14,520 bases of DNA from Methanosphaera sp. (GCA_017430835.1 JAFRMD010000150.1:1-14520), one strand, 5' to 3'. Shown: positions 1 to 6,855, counted from the stretch's first letter. The notes: a model not told the origin generated them from the sequence alone. A program made the numbers and translations.

Positions 1-1
1 A

Positions 2-142
2 ACAGTTAAAGGAATAATCTCTAGGAAATACATAGATAATGAAGAAGATTTGATTAATGAATTTAAAGAGGAATTTTATAAAGTAGTAAATAATCCCAGT
101 TACTGGAAAAAATGGGTAAAAGAAATATTACTAGACATATAA
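2..142 (+). CDS. C-terminal end of a probable IS630-type transposase (5' end outside window)
   Basis: An open frame enters from the left edge and stops at TAA 140-142, giving 46 residues. It begins TVKGIISRKYIDNEEDLI and ends in a short basic/aromatic segment with YWKKWVKEIL. IS630/ISM1-type DDE transposases of methanogens, as I remember them, end in a similar way: a 'W..VK..ISR.FI..E..L' block after the last catalytic acid, then an aromatic K/W-rich tail. No catalytic residue lies in the visible part, so the family call rests on this tail alone. No start or ribosome-binding site is visible. It reads toward the glutamate synthase operon but is separated from it by about 480 bases. It could instead be an unrelated hypothetical protein. 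Confidence 0.45.
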   Translation, partial: TVKGIISRKYIDNEEDLINEFKEEFYKVVNNPSYWKKWVKEILLDI

Positions 143-187
143 TTTTTTAATAAAAATTTATAAGATTCAATGTCGACTACTATATTA

Positions 188-206
188 TTAGACATTAAGT
201 GTCTAA
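188..206. repeat. Short hairpin-forming inverted repeat (TTAGACA / TGTCTAA)
   Basis: A perfect 7-bp inverted repeat (188-194 and 200-206) with a 5-base spacer lies 46 bases after the transposase-like stop codon. It could be part of an insertion-sequence end or a terminator stem. The matching left end would lie outside the window, so this cannot be settled here. Confidence 0.35.
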
Positions 207-519
207 AAGTTCAAATGATTTATGCTATTAATTTTTAACATTGTTTAATATTTTTTATTTTTTAGTATTTATTTATATTTTAATTCGTGTTTTTAGAGTT
301 TTTTTAAAATAATTTTTATCATATTTAAATAATGTATTGAACATGAATGGTTATTTATATATATTATATTTGACTAATATATTAATAGAGATAATGTAAT
401 GTTTTCTATTGATGAAAGTGTTTTCAAAAATTGGAAAAAACTTTTTAATTTAGTCATGGAATTATTATTATTTCATATTGAATCTCATATAATAAGGGGT
501 ATTGAACTCTTTATTACAC

Positions 520-559
520 TTATAAAAAAATAATTTATTAACAATGGATACTTTATGTA
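520..559 (+). promoter_or_regulatory. Candidate TATA boxes of the glutamate synthase operon
   Basis: Two archaeal-type TATA candidates precede the operon: TTATAAAA at 520-527, predicting a start near 548, and TTTATGTA at 552-559, predicting a start near 580 inside the operator. The second geometry matches the glnA promoter better, where the operator begins about 28 bases after the TATA centre. The first would place inverted repeats in the leader RNA. The sequence alone does not decide between them. Confidence 0.4.
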
Positions 560-604
560 TTTTTTTTAAAAAAGTATCGGAAGTTAACTTCCTACATAAA
601 GTAT
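548..604 (+). repeat. Nested inverted repeats around the glt operator
   Basis: A perfect 12-bp inverted repeat (ATACTTTATGTA at 548-559, TACATAAAGTAT at 593-604) encloses the operator palindrome. The left arm can also pair with AAAGTATC (571-578) through GATACTTT (547-554), so two mutually exclusive hairpins are possible. The left arm overlaps the second TATA candidate. The right arm ends nine bases before the ribosome-binding site of the first glt gene. Confidence 0.6.
579..592. promoter_or_regulatory. NrpR-type nitrogen operator (GGAA-N6-TTCC) of the glt operon
   Basis: The 14-base perfect palindrome GGAAGTTAACTTCC fits the GGAA-N6-TTCC site bound by the archaeal nitrogen repressor NrpR, known from Methanococcus and Methanothermobacter. 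NrpR represses when nitrogen is plentiful and is released by 2-oxoglutarate. The site lies 31 bases upstream of the first glt start codon. A second match stands at the glnA promoter (6588-6601), which strengthens the call. Confidence 0.75.
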
Positions 605-622
605 TTATATAGAGGTATTAAA

Positions 623-1540
623 ATGTGCGGAATCGCAGGAATAATATACAAAGATAAAAAAACACATCCTGTTGGAAAATCATTAACATCAATGCTCGAA
701 TCTTTACAACATAGAGGACCAGATTCAGCAGGATTTGCAATATATGGTGGATTGAATCTACCAAAAAACAATTACCAATTAAATATTGAAATTAAAAATG
801 AACCTAATTTACTTAACCAAGTTCAAACAACACTTAATGAAACAAGTCCAATAATCAATGATGAACTAACAAAATCAGATGAAAAACATAGTATTTATCG
901 TTGTGAAATTAAATTGGATGATTACTCAATGTTAAAACCATTAATAACTGAATTAGACGAAATTGAGGACATACAAGTTATAAATGGTTCACATTCATTT
1001 GAAATGATTAAGGACATAGGAAAAGTCAAAGATATCGCGAAAAGATATGATGTTCCAAAAAGAATGGGAACCCATGGAATAGGACATACAAGATTTGCAA
1101 CAGAAAGTGGAATAGACAGATACCATGCACATCCTTATCAAAGTTATATCACACCAGATATTACAGTAGTACATAATGGACAAATAACCAATTACTGGAA
1201 AATAAGAGACCCACTTGAAAGAAAAGGACACGTGTTTAAAACATTAAATGACACTGAATGTATTGTTCATTACATGGCAGAAAAATTATCACATGGATAC
1301 AAACTTGAAGAAGCATTAGAAGAAGCTGTTAAAGATTTAGACGGTCCATTCTCCATACTGGTAGGAACACCAAACGGAATAGGAATAGCAAAAGATAAAC
1401 TTGGACTAAGACCTGGAGTAATGGCAGAAAATGATGACATATTTGCAATAGCTTCTGAAGAAATGTCACTACAGGACGTACTGGATACCGACCATGTAGA
1501 ACAAATAGCTCCTGGAGAAACCAGATCCTATACAATATAA
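623..1540 (+). CDS. Glutamate synthase, glutaminase (class II amidotransferase) subunit
   Basis: This 305-residue protein is the glutamine-hydrolysing part of a split archaeal glutamate synthase. It releases ammonia from glutamine for transfer to 2-oxoglutarate. After removal of Met1, Cys2 (MCGIAG) is the N-terminal nucleophile. Class II motifs follow in order: HRGPDSAG (30-37), GHTRFAT (154-160), HNGQITN (184-190) and NDTEC (209-213), then DGPFSI near 241. A polar stretch at roughly 50-130, between the first and second motifs, is the least conserved-looking part. The ATG is preceded by AGAGGT at 613-618. It is the first gene of a tight four-gene operon, 15 bases before the GXGXG subunit, behind an NrpR-type operator. 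Bacterial enzymes fuse this domain to the synthase; here it is separate, as in other methanogens. The family call is secure. Confidence 0.92.
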   Translation: MCGIAGIIYKDKKTHPVGKSLTSMLESLQHRGPDSAGFAIYGGLNLPKNNYQLNIEIKNEPNLLNQVQTTLNETSPIINDELTKSDEKHSIYRCEIKLDDYSMLKPLITELDEIEDIQVINGSHSFEMIKDIGKVKDIAKRYDVPKRMGTHGIGHTRFATESGIDRYHAHPYQSYITPDITVVHNGQITNYWKIRDPLERKGHVFKTLNDTECIVHYMAEKLSHGYKLEEALEEAVKDLDGPFSILVGTPNGIGIAKDKLGLRPGVMAENDDIFAIASEEMSLQDVLDTDHVEQIAPGETRSYTI

Positions 1541-1555
1541 AGAAGGGAAATTATT

Positions 1556-2227
1556 ATGAGAAAGTATATTATAAATGCTGAAAACATGAACGAAAAAGAA
1601 TTAAATCGTTCAATAAAAGAACATGCAATAAACTATGATAAATTAATTATTAAAAATCCCCAATCAAGACACAATATTGCTGCAGGTGTTACAGAAGAAG
1701 TAGAAATAGAAATTGATGGTTCTGCAGGATATTTTATTGGAACAATGATTGATGGCCCTAAAATCCACGTAAAACACAATGCCGGATGGTTTGCTGGAGA
1801 CAATATGACTCGCGGAGAATTAATCATCGAAGGTGGAGTTGGAGATGGAGCAGGCCAAGGGATATACGGTGGAACCGTTGTTGTAAAAGGTTCAGCTGGT
1901 TCACGTACTGGAGAAATCATGAAAGGTGGAACAGTAATTATTGGAGGAAACAGTGGCTTCATGACTGGTCTATTAATGATGGGTGGTCGCTTGATAGTAC
2001 TCGGAAATGTGACAGATGATGCAGGCGAATCCATCATGAGAGGAACAATATATGTACTGGGAGATGTAAAAAGTCTGGGAAAAAATGCAAAAATGGAACA
2101 ATCCACCTTAGAAGATCAAAAAGAACTAAAATCAACATTAACAAAATATGGATTTGAAATAACAGATATAGATTATACAAATTTCAAAAAAATTACGAGC
2201 AAATCCAATAGAGCACTAATGGAGTGA
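1556..2227 (+). CDS. Glutamate synthase, GXGXG-domain subunit
   Basis: This 223-residue protein corresponds to the C-terminal right-handed beta-helix (GXGXG) domain of glutamate synthase, which is structural and helps join the glutaminase and synthase centres. Glycine-rich repeats run from about residue 50 to 165, with units such as GGVGDGAGQGIYGGTVV, GSAGSRTGEIMKGGTV and GNSGFMTGLLMMGGRL. A short charged C-terminal tail follows. The ATG at 1556 follows a purine-rich AGAAGGGA. The stop TGA at 2225-2227 lies inside the ribosome-binding site of the next gene, so translation is probably coupled. The same fold occurs in formylmethanofuran dehydrogenase subunit C, but the operon context makes glutamate synthase the clear choice. 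Confidence 0.9.
   Translation: MRKYIINAENMNEKELNRSIKEHAINYDKLIIKNPQSRHNIAAGVTEEVEIEIDGSAGYFIGTMIDGPKIHVKHNAGWFAGDNMTRGELIIEGGVGDGAGQGIYGGTVVVKGSAGSRTGEIMKGGTVIIGGNSGFMTGLLMMGGRLIVLGNVTDDAGESIMRGTIYVLGDVKSLGKNAKMEQSTLEDQKELKSTLTKYGFEITDIDYTNFKKITSKSNRALME
2221..2227 (+). promoter_or_regulatory. Ribosome-binding site GGAGTGA deciding the FrhB-like start
   Basis: GGAGTGA overlaps the stop codon of the GXGXG gene and sits five bases before ATG 2233. An in-frame GTG at 2224 lies inside this site and is therefore unlikely to be the start. The same arrangement is seen before glnA. Confidence 0.7.
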
Positions 2228-2232
2228 TAATA

Positions 2233-3309
2233 ATGTCAAAAGACAAAATAGCAATGGTAGGAACTCCTTGTGAAATTATGGCTGCATCAAAAATACAGTA
2301 TTATACCGAAAACCCCATATACTTTAAAATAGGTTTATTCTGTATGGAAAACTTTTCATATTCATACTTCACAAAACTATTAAATGAATTCGATTTAACC
2401 ATGGATGAAATTGAAAAATTCAGAGTAGAAAAAGGATACGCATTCTTTAACCTGAAAAATGGTGAACAAAGAAAAATATCATTATCCACAGCAAAAACAG
2501 TTGTAAGAAAAAACTGCAACATTTGTGTAGAACTAACATCAGAAACATCAGATGTATCCGTAGGATCCATAGGTTCAGAGAATGGATGGTCCACAATAAT
2601 AATCAGAACCGAGAAAGGAGAAAAAATTATTAACGGTGCAATTAAACAAAAGTACCTGAAGGCTAAAGAATTAACACCTTCACAATTAAAACTCTTAGAA
2701 CGAATTGCATCCAATAAGTCAAAAACAAATCATGAAAACATAGAAGAACGAGAATCAAAAGCAAGACCAGTACTTTATCAGAGAAATAAGACTGATGAAA
2801 GTATAATGGAAGAAAATACTGTATCAAATTTTGATGACTTGAGAGCAAATGTAATAAATGTGGGAGCATGTGTACTGTGTGGAGCATGTGAATACGTATG
2901 CCCAGAGGAATTAATACTAATCAAGAACACAAAACCGCGTAAAAAACGAAAAAAATGTCCTGAAGATTGTCATATGTGTTTTTCAGTATGTCCAAGAACA
3001 TTTGTACCTGTTGACTTAAGAAATGACATTAGCAAAAAAATTGGTGATTACCGAAAAATATTAACAGTAAAATCATTAAAGCATAACGAAGGTCAAGATG
3101 GAGTAGTAGTTACAACCATACTGGATTATTTATTGTCAAACAATATAGTTACCCAGACACTGGTAGTGGATAAGAAAGAGGATTTGGCTTGGAAACCATA
3201 TGCAAAACTTACAAAAGACGTGGATGAAATAGTTAAAGCTTCAGGAACAAAATATTCCGTATGTCCAGTATTTAAACCATTAAAACAATTTAAAAAGGAT
3301 GTGATTTAA
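2233..3309 (+). CDS. Circularly permuted FrhB/FpoF-like F420 flavoprotein with two 4Fe-4S motifs, glutamate synthase subunit
   Basis: This 358-residue protein resembles the F420-oxidising subunits FrhB, FpoF and FdhB, but in rotated order. Residues 5-170 match the usual C-terminal FrhB domain: GTPCE (10-14), GLFCMENF (34-41), CNIC (95-98), SDVSVGSIGSENGWS (106-120), and an LLE..A..K tail. Residues 213-253 hold two ferredoxin motifs (Cys 213, 216, 219, 223 and 242, 246, 249, 253). Residues 278-358 match the usual N-terminal FrhB domain: GQDG (287-290), WKP (320-322) and SGTKYSVCP (337-345). FpoF has the order ferredoxin, N-domain, C-domain. Here the break falls just before the GTPC strand and the old ends are joined. 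ATG 2233 is chosen over GTG 2224 because of the ribosome-binding site. Its place between the GXGXG and FMN genes suggests it feeds electrons, probably from reduced F420, to the synthase. The homology is fairly sure; the electron donor is inferred. Confidence 0.8.
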   Translation: MSKDKIAMVGTPCEIMAASKIQYYTENPIYFKIGLFCMENFSYSYFTKLLNEFDLTMDEIEKFRVEKGYAFFNLKNGEQRKISLSTAKTVVRKNCNICVELTSETSDVSVGSIGSENGWSTIIIRTEKGEKIINGAIKQKYLKAKELTPSQLKLLERIASNKSKTNHENIEERESKARPVLYQRNKTDESIMEENTVSNFDDLRANVINVGACVLCGACEYVCPEELILIKNTKPRKKRKKCPEDCHMCFSVCPRTFVPVDLRNDISKKIGDYRKILTVKSLKHNEGQDGVVVTTILDYLLSNNIVTQTLVVDKKEDLAWKPYAKLTKDVDEIVKASGTKYSVCPVFKPLKQFKKDVI

Positions 3310-4800
3310 ATGCCATTTGACGTTAACCGAAGATCAGAAATATGTAAACGAAACAATAATCGACCAGGATGTTGTTGGTATTTATGTGACAATCCTAAAC
3401 AATCATTATGTAAAAACTGTTACAGTTGTTATAGTAATTGTCCACATGGAGTATATGAAATAATTAATGATGAACCTCAACCAGTTCACCAAGAAAATTG
3501 TGTTGGATGTAAAATATGTGAAGAAATGTGTCCAAATAATGCAATATATGTAACACCACTTCCAGATGAACATAGGGGAATCTGGTCAAACTATACAATG
3601 CTTGAAATTAAACGTAAATCCAAAGAAGGAACCTATAAGGTTAGAGGATGTGGAGCAATCCGTCATGTACCATCATTTGATGATTTAACCATATTACCTG
3701 CACAAGTATCAAGACCTCCAATTGACAAGTACCGAGAACCATGTAACTCAGAGGTAGTATTAGGTGATAGGTTTGCAGAAAATCCTATAAAAATATCCAC
3801 CCCAATAATGATTGGAGCAATGTCCTTTGGAGCTATCAGTAAAGAAGCAAAAATAGCATTGGCAAGAGGTTCAAAACTTGCAGGAACAATAACAAATACT
3901 GGTGAAGGTGGAATGCTTCCTGAAGAAAGGCATTTTGCAGACAAATTAATTGCCCAGTATGCATCAGGAAGATTTGGAGTATCCGCAAATTACTTAAATA
4001 ATGCGGATGCTATAGAAATTAAAATTGGTCAAGGTTCAAAAGCTGGAATGGGTGGACACCTATTGGCTGAAAAAGTAACGGCAGAAGTTGCAAAAATCAG
4101 AAACATTCCAGAGGGAACTGATGCCTTGAGTCCTGCAAGACACATGGACATAGTTGGTCCAGAAGATTTAAGATTGAAAATTAATCAATTGCGTGACATT
4201 ACTGACTGGAAAGTACCTATTATGGTAAAATTCACATCAGGTCGTGTAGAACAGGACGTTAAAATTGCTGCAAAGGCAGGTGCAGACATAATTGTTGTTG
4301 ATGGTATGCAAGGAGGAACAGGAGCAGGACCAGAGGTTGTTACCGAACACTCAGGAATTCCTACAATACAGGCAATACTGGAAGCAGATGAAACTCTTAG
4401 AGAAATTAATATGAGAGAAGAAGTAAGTCTTGTGGCTGCTGGTGGTATACGTTCTGGAGCAGATGTGGCAAAAGCCATAGCATTAGGTGCTGATGCTGCT
4501 TATATTGGAACTGCTGCTTTAATTTCATTAGGTTGTAAAGTCTGTCAAGGTTGTAGTCAGGGAAAATGTCCTAAAGGTATAGCAACACAGGATAGATTGT
4601 TTAGACGTAGATTGGATCCTGTAAGAGGTGGAGAACACGTTGCAAATTACATTAAAGTAATGACTGAAGAAGCAAAAATGTTAACTCAACAGGCCGGAAA
4701 TACGGATATTCAAAAATTAGAGAAAGAAGACTTAGTATCTTTAACAATGGAAGCATCACATATAACTGGAGTTCCATTAGTAAGGAAAGGATTCAGATAA
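3310..4800 (+). CDS. Glutamate synthase, FMN/3Fe-4S synthase subunit with N-terminal ferredoxin domain
   Basis: This 496-residue protein is the catalytic synthase part, which reduces 2-iminoglutarate to glutamate on FMN. The N-terminus carries two 4Fe-4S motifs (Cys 34, 37, 40, 44 and Cys 64, 67, 70, 74), preceded by four extra cysteines (12, 21, 22, 26). The FMN-binding barrel begins near residue 160, with IMIGAMSFGAISKEA, NTGEGGM, GQGSKAGMGGHL, VDGMQGGTGAGP and AAGGIRSG. The 3Fe-4S loop has Cys 409, 415 and 420 with the classic x5/x4 spacing and CPKGIATQ, plus one extra Cys 412. Its ATG directly follows the stop codon of the FrhB-like gene, with GGATGTGA upstream. No NADPH-binding small subunit is present, so electrons presumably arrive through the iron-sulfur domains. 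It is the last gene of the operon, followed by a terminator-like hairpin. Confidence 0.93.
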   Translation: MPFDVNRRSEICKRNNNRPGCCWYLCDNPKQSLCKNCYSCYSNCPHGVYEIINDEPQPVHQENCVGCKICEEMCPNNAIYVTPLPDEHRGIWSNYTMLEIKRKSKEGTYKVRGCGAIRHVPSFDDLTILPAQVSRPPIDKYREPCNSEVVLGDRFAENPIKISTPIMIGAMSFGAISKEAKIALARGSKLAGTITNTGEGGMLPEERHFADKLIAQYASGRFGVSANYLNNADAIEIKIGQGSKAGMGGHLLAEKVTAEVAKIRNIPEGTDALSPARHMDIVGPEDLRLKINQLRDITDWKVPIMVKFTSGRVEQDVKIAAKAGADIIVVDGMQGGTGAGPEVVTEHSGIPTIQAILEADETLREINMREEVSLVAAGGIRSGADVAKAIALGADAAYIGTAALISLGCKVCQGCSQGKCPKGIATQDRLFRRRLDPVRGGEHVANYIKVMTEEAKMLTQQAGNTDIQKLEKEDLVSLTMEASHITGVPLVRKGFR

Positions 4801-4851
4801 TTGAAATAATTTTAGTAAAAATCCCACTTGAATAATTAACTATTTTTTAAA

Positions 4852-4883
4852 AGAAGTATTCATTACTTCTATTTTCTTTTTTT
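4852..4883 (+). terminator. Terminator of the glt operon
   Basis: A perfect 7-bp stem (AGAAGTA 4852-4858, TACTTCT 4864-4870, 5-base loop) is followed by a T-rich run at 4872-4883. It lies 52 bases after the last glt stop codon. Archaeal termination depends mainly on the U-tract, which is strong here. Confidence 0.6.
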
Positions 4884-4997
4884 ATAATAATTAAATTGTT
4901 TATAGACTTTTTTATATATAATATGTAAATTTTGTATAATTTCTATAACTATCCCTATTTAAATAATGATAGCATGATTAATTTGTATGAATCTATT

Positions 4998-5012
4998 AAA
5001 AATTAAAAAAAA
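4998..5012 (-). terminator. Candidate U-tract terminator of glnA
   Basis: On the minus strand this is a U-rich tract, U8 then AA then U5. It is the first strong one after the glnA stop codon, about 155 bases downstream. It lies beyond the 8-bp inverted repeat at 5041-5107, which would form a hairpin in the same 3' untranslated RNA. Confidence 0.35.
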
Positions 5013-5040
5013 TATTGGGAGGTTATTTGAGTAATGTAAA

Positions 5041-5107
5041 GGGGTGATTAAAGGAGATTTATATCTTTTTTATAATATTTGATTAAATTACAATATATCA
5101 TCACCCC
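5041..5107. repeat. 8-bp inverted repeat GGGGTGAT / ATCACCCC
   Basis: GGGGTGAT (5041-5048) and ATCACCCC (5100-5107) are perfect complements separated by 51 bases, in otherwise G-poor sequence. Each arm resembles a ribosome-binding site (GGTGA) on one strand, but no real reading frame follows on either. Confidence 0.45.
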
Positions 5108-5167
5108 CTCTAATTCTTATTAATTTTTCTTCCATGTCAATGAAATAAATTGGCACTCTAAATATTA

Positions 5168-6505
5168 TTATATGTTTAAGTATTTGTCACGTTCATAGTC
5201 GAATACTTGTATTCTGTAGTCATCCCATTCTTGACGTTTGATGTCATAGAATTGATTGTATACATAATCACCTAATGCATTTTTTACAATTTCGTCTTCT
5301 TCTAATGCATGGTAAGCTTCCCATAAACTGGTTGGTAATGTTTGAATACCTTTTTCAGCTAATTCTTCAGGAGTGTACTGGAATGCGTTGAATTCTGTTG
5401 GTTCTCCCGGGTCAAGTTTATTGTCTAATCCATCTAAACCAGCTTCCAGTAATACTGCAAATGCTAAGTATGGGTTACATGAAGGGTCTGCTGATCTGCA
5501 TTCAATTCTTGTTCCAATACCTCTTGATGCAGGAATTCTTAACAGTGTTGACCTGTTTTTAAGTCCGTATGCAATATAACATGGTGCTTCATATCCGGGT
5601 ACTAAACGTTTATATGAGTTTACTGTAGGAGATAAGATAGCGGATAATGCTGGAGCATGTTCTAACAGTCCACCGATAAAGTATAATGCTTGTTGTGATA
5701 GTTGAGTTTCTGTATCTGGATCGTAGAAGATATTTTTTCCATCTTTAAATAAACTCTGGTTACAATGCATTCCACTTCCATTTACTCCAAAGAATGGTTT
5801 TGGCATGAATGTTACTTTATATCCTAAATTATCTACCAATGCTTTGATTGCTTGTTTGAATGTTATTACTGCATCAGCAGTTTTTAATGCATCAGCGAAT
5901 CTGAAATCGATTTCGTGTTGTCCTGGAGCTACTTCGTGGTGACTTACTTCTATGTTGAAATCCAATTTTTCCAGACCCAATACTATTTCTCTTCTTATAT
6001 CGGTTCCTCTGTCTAATGGTTCTACATCGAAGTAATCAGCTTGGTCTGCTGGCATGTAATTACCATCTTCATCTTGATCGATAATGAAAAATTCCGGTTC
6101 CGGACCCATATTAAATTGGTATCCTCTTTCTTCAGCTTTTTTCAATGATTTTTTTAGTACTCCTCTTGGATCTCCTTCAAAATGAGTTCCATCTGTATTA
6201 TATACATCACAAATGAATCTGCAAGTTCCTTTATCTTCTGGTCTCCATGGTAATGTGGAGAATGTACTTATATCTGGCATTAATGCCAAATCACTGTTGT
6301 TTATTGCTGTGAATCCTGGAACTGAAGAACCATCAAACAGCAATCCGTCATTTATTATATCTTCTGCATCTTCAGGTTTTTTTAATGATACTGCCATACT
6401 TTTTGGAATACCGTGAATATCTGAAAATTGCAGTCTTAAAAATTTACAATCAAATGTGTCTATCTGTTTAATTACTTCATCTATTTTATCATCTTTTTCG
6501 GACAT
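5168..6505 (-). CDS. glnA: Glutamine synthetase type I-alpha
   Basis: This 445-residue enzyme makes glutamine from glutamate, ammonia and ATP, and works with the adjacent glutamate synthase in the GS-GOGAT cycle. Family signatures are FDGSS (57-61), [38 protein letters not shown] (His247), [13 protein letters not shown] and [13 protein letters not shown]. Length and sequence resemble Bacillus subtilis GlnA (444 residues). The bacterial I-beta adenylylation insert (tyrosine in a NLYDLP motif) is absent. The residue equivalent to B. subtilis Arg62, needed for glutamine feedback inhibition, is Ala67. An Arg follows Trp87; I recall 2-oxoglutarate-activated methanogen enzymes using an arginine near there, but an alignment is needed. 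ATG 6505 is chosen over the upstream in-frame GTG 6514, because the GTG lies inside the ribosome-binding site. An NrpR-type operator sits at the promoter. Confidence 0.96.
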   Translation of the reverse strand: MSEKDDKIDEVIKQIDTFDCKFLRLQFSDIHGIPKSMAVSLKKPEDAEDIINDGLLFDGSSVPGFTAINNSDLALMPDISTFSTLPWRPEDKGTCRFICDVYNTDGTHFEGDPRGVLKKSLKKAEERGYQFNMGPEPEFFIIDQDEDGNYMPADQADYFDVEPLDRGTDIRREIVLGLEKLDFNIEVSHHEVAPGQHEIDFRFADALKTADAVITFKQAIKALVDNLGYKVTFMPKPFFGVNGSGMHCNQSLFKDGKNIFYDPDTETQLSQQALYFIGGLLEHAPALSAILSPTVNSYKRLVPGYEAPCYIAYGLKNRSTLLRIPASRGIGTRIECRSADPSCNPYLAFAVLLEAGLDGLDNKLDPGEPTEFNAFQYTPEELAEKGIQTLPTSLWEAYHALEEDEIVKNALGDYVYNQFYDIKRQEWDDYRIQVFDYERDKYLNI

Positions 6506-6509
6506 GATT

Positions 6510-6517
6510 ATCACCTT
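6510..6517 (-). promoter_or_regulatory. glnA ribosome-binding site deciding the start
   Basis: On the minus strand AAGGTGAT stands four bases before ATG 6505. The in-frame GTG at 6514-6512 forms part of this site, so initiation at the ATG is more plausible. Confidence 0.65.
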
Positions 6518-6587
6518 AAATTTGTTAATTTGTTAATAGAATATTATCCTCTGAAAATTATTTTTTGTTAGTTTTAATATTTCCATC

Positions 6588-6601
6588 GGAAATATCTTTC
6601 C
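6588..6601. promoter_or_regulatory. NrpR-type nitrogen operator of glnA
   Basis: On the minus strand this reads GGAAAGATATTTCC, a full GGAA-N6-TTCC match. It lies just after the expected transcription start (TATA box at 6626-6633), so bound repressor would block the start site. Extra GGAA/TTCC half-sites flank it: TTCC-N3-GGAA at 6581-6591 and GGAAG at 6604-6608. This suggests a composite site, as NrpR operators can be doubled. Confidence 0.75.
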
Positions 6602-6625
6602 TACTTCCTACTTTGATAATCATCA

Positions 6626-6633
6626 TATATAAA
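6626..6633 (-). promoter_or_regulatory. glnA TATA box
   Basis: TTTATATA on the minus strand is a consensus methanogen TATA box. The predicted start is near 6604, giving a leader of about 100 bases that contains the operator at its beginning. Confidence 0.55.
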
Positions 6634-6855
6634 TGTTTTGTAAATATGAAAAATCTAGAACAAAATATTAATAGCCAAAAAAATATGTAAATAATTCCAT
6701 TTTTTTAAAATTTTAAATCAAAGCAATAATAAAGGAAAAAAGACTAAGTTACTAACAAAAAATAACATATAATATGAATTATATAAGAATACCCAATTTA
6801 ACTCATTTTCTAAATAAAAATCAATTATTTAAGGGAATATGTTGAATTGTTATAA

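Larger units (their letters stand above)
143..622. other. AT-rich intergenic region with the glt promoter at its right end
   Basis: This gap of about 480 bases holds no convincing gene. The left part has a small hairpin (188-206) and T-rich stretches near 240-320 that could end transcription of the preceding gene. The middle is low-complexity AT sequence. The last 100 bases carry the promoter, operator and inverted repeats of the glutamate synthase operon, listed separately. Confidence 0.6.
4801..5167. other. Convergent intergenic region between glt and glnA
   Basis: This 367-base gap contains a hairpin/T-tract terminator for glt (4852-4883), a TATA-like TTTATATA on the plus strand (4911-4918), a minus-strand U-tract (4998-5012), a purine-rich stretch with ribosome-binding-like GGGAGGT (5017-5023), and an 8-bp inverted repeat (5041-5107). 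No reading frame longer than about 20 codons is convincing. A small RNA transcribed from near 4940 is possible but unproven. Confidence 0.5.

Noticed and set aside
343..399. 18-codon frame beginning with ATG in the upstream gap
   Set aside because: No ribosome-binding site, and a low-complexity Leu/Ile/Tyr composition expected from random AT-rich DNA.
1633..2106. Long minus-strand open frame opposite the GXGXG gene
   Set aside because: It is the shadow of a glycine-rich repeat gene; the sequence is Pro/Ile/Ser-rich and has no ribosome-binding site. The same applies to the plus-strand frame at 9436-9939 opposite the permease.
2224..2232. GTG start for the FrhB-like protein (and the similar GTG at 6514 for glnA)
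   Set aside because: In both cases the GTG lies inside a good ribosome-binding site located 4-5 bases before an in-frame ATG.
5759..5767. GlnA has Asn249 in GMHCNQS where E. coli has His
   Set aside because: B. subtilis GlnA also has Asn at this position (GMHCNLS), so it is normal for type I-alpha enzymes and not a lost catalytic residue.
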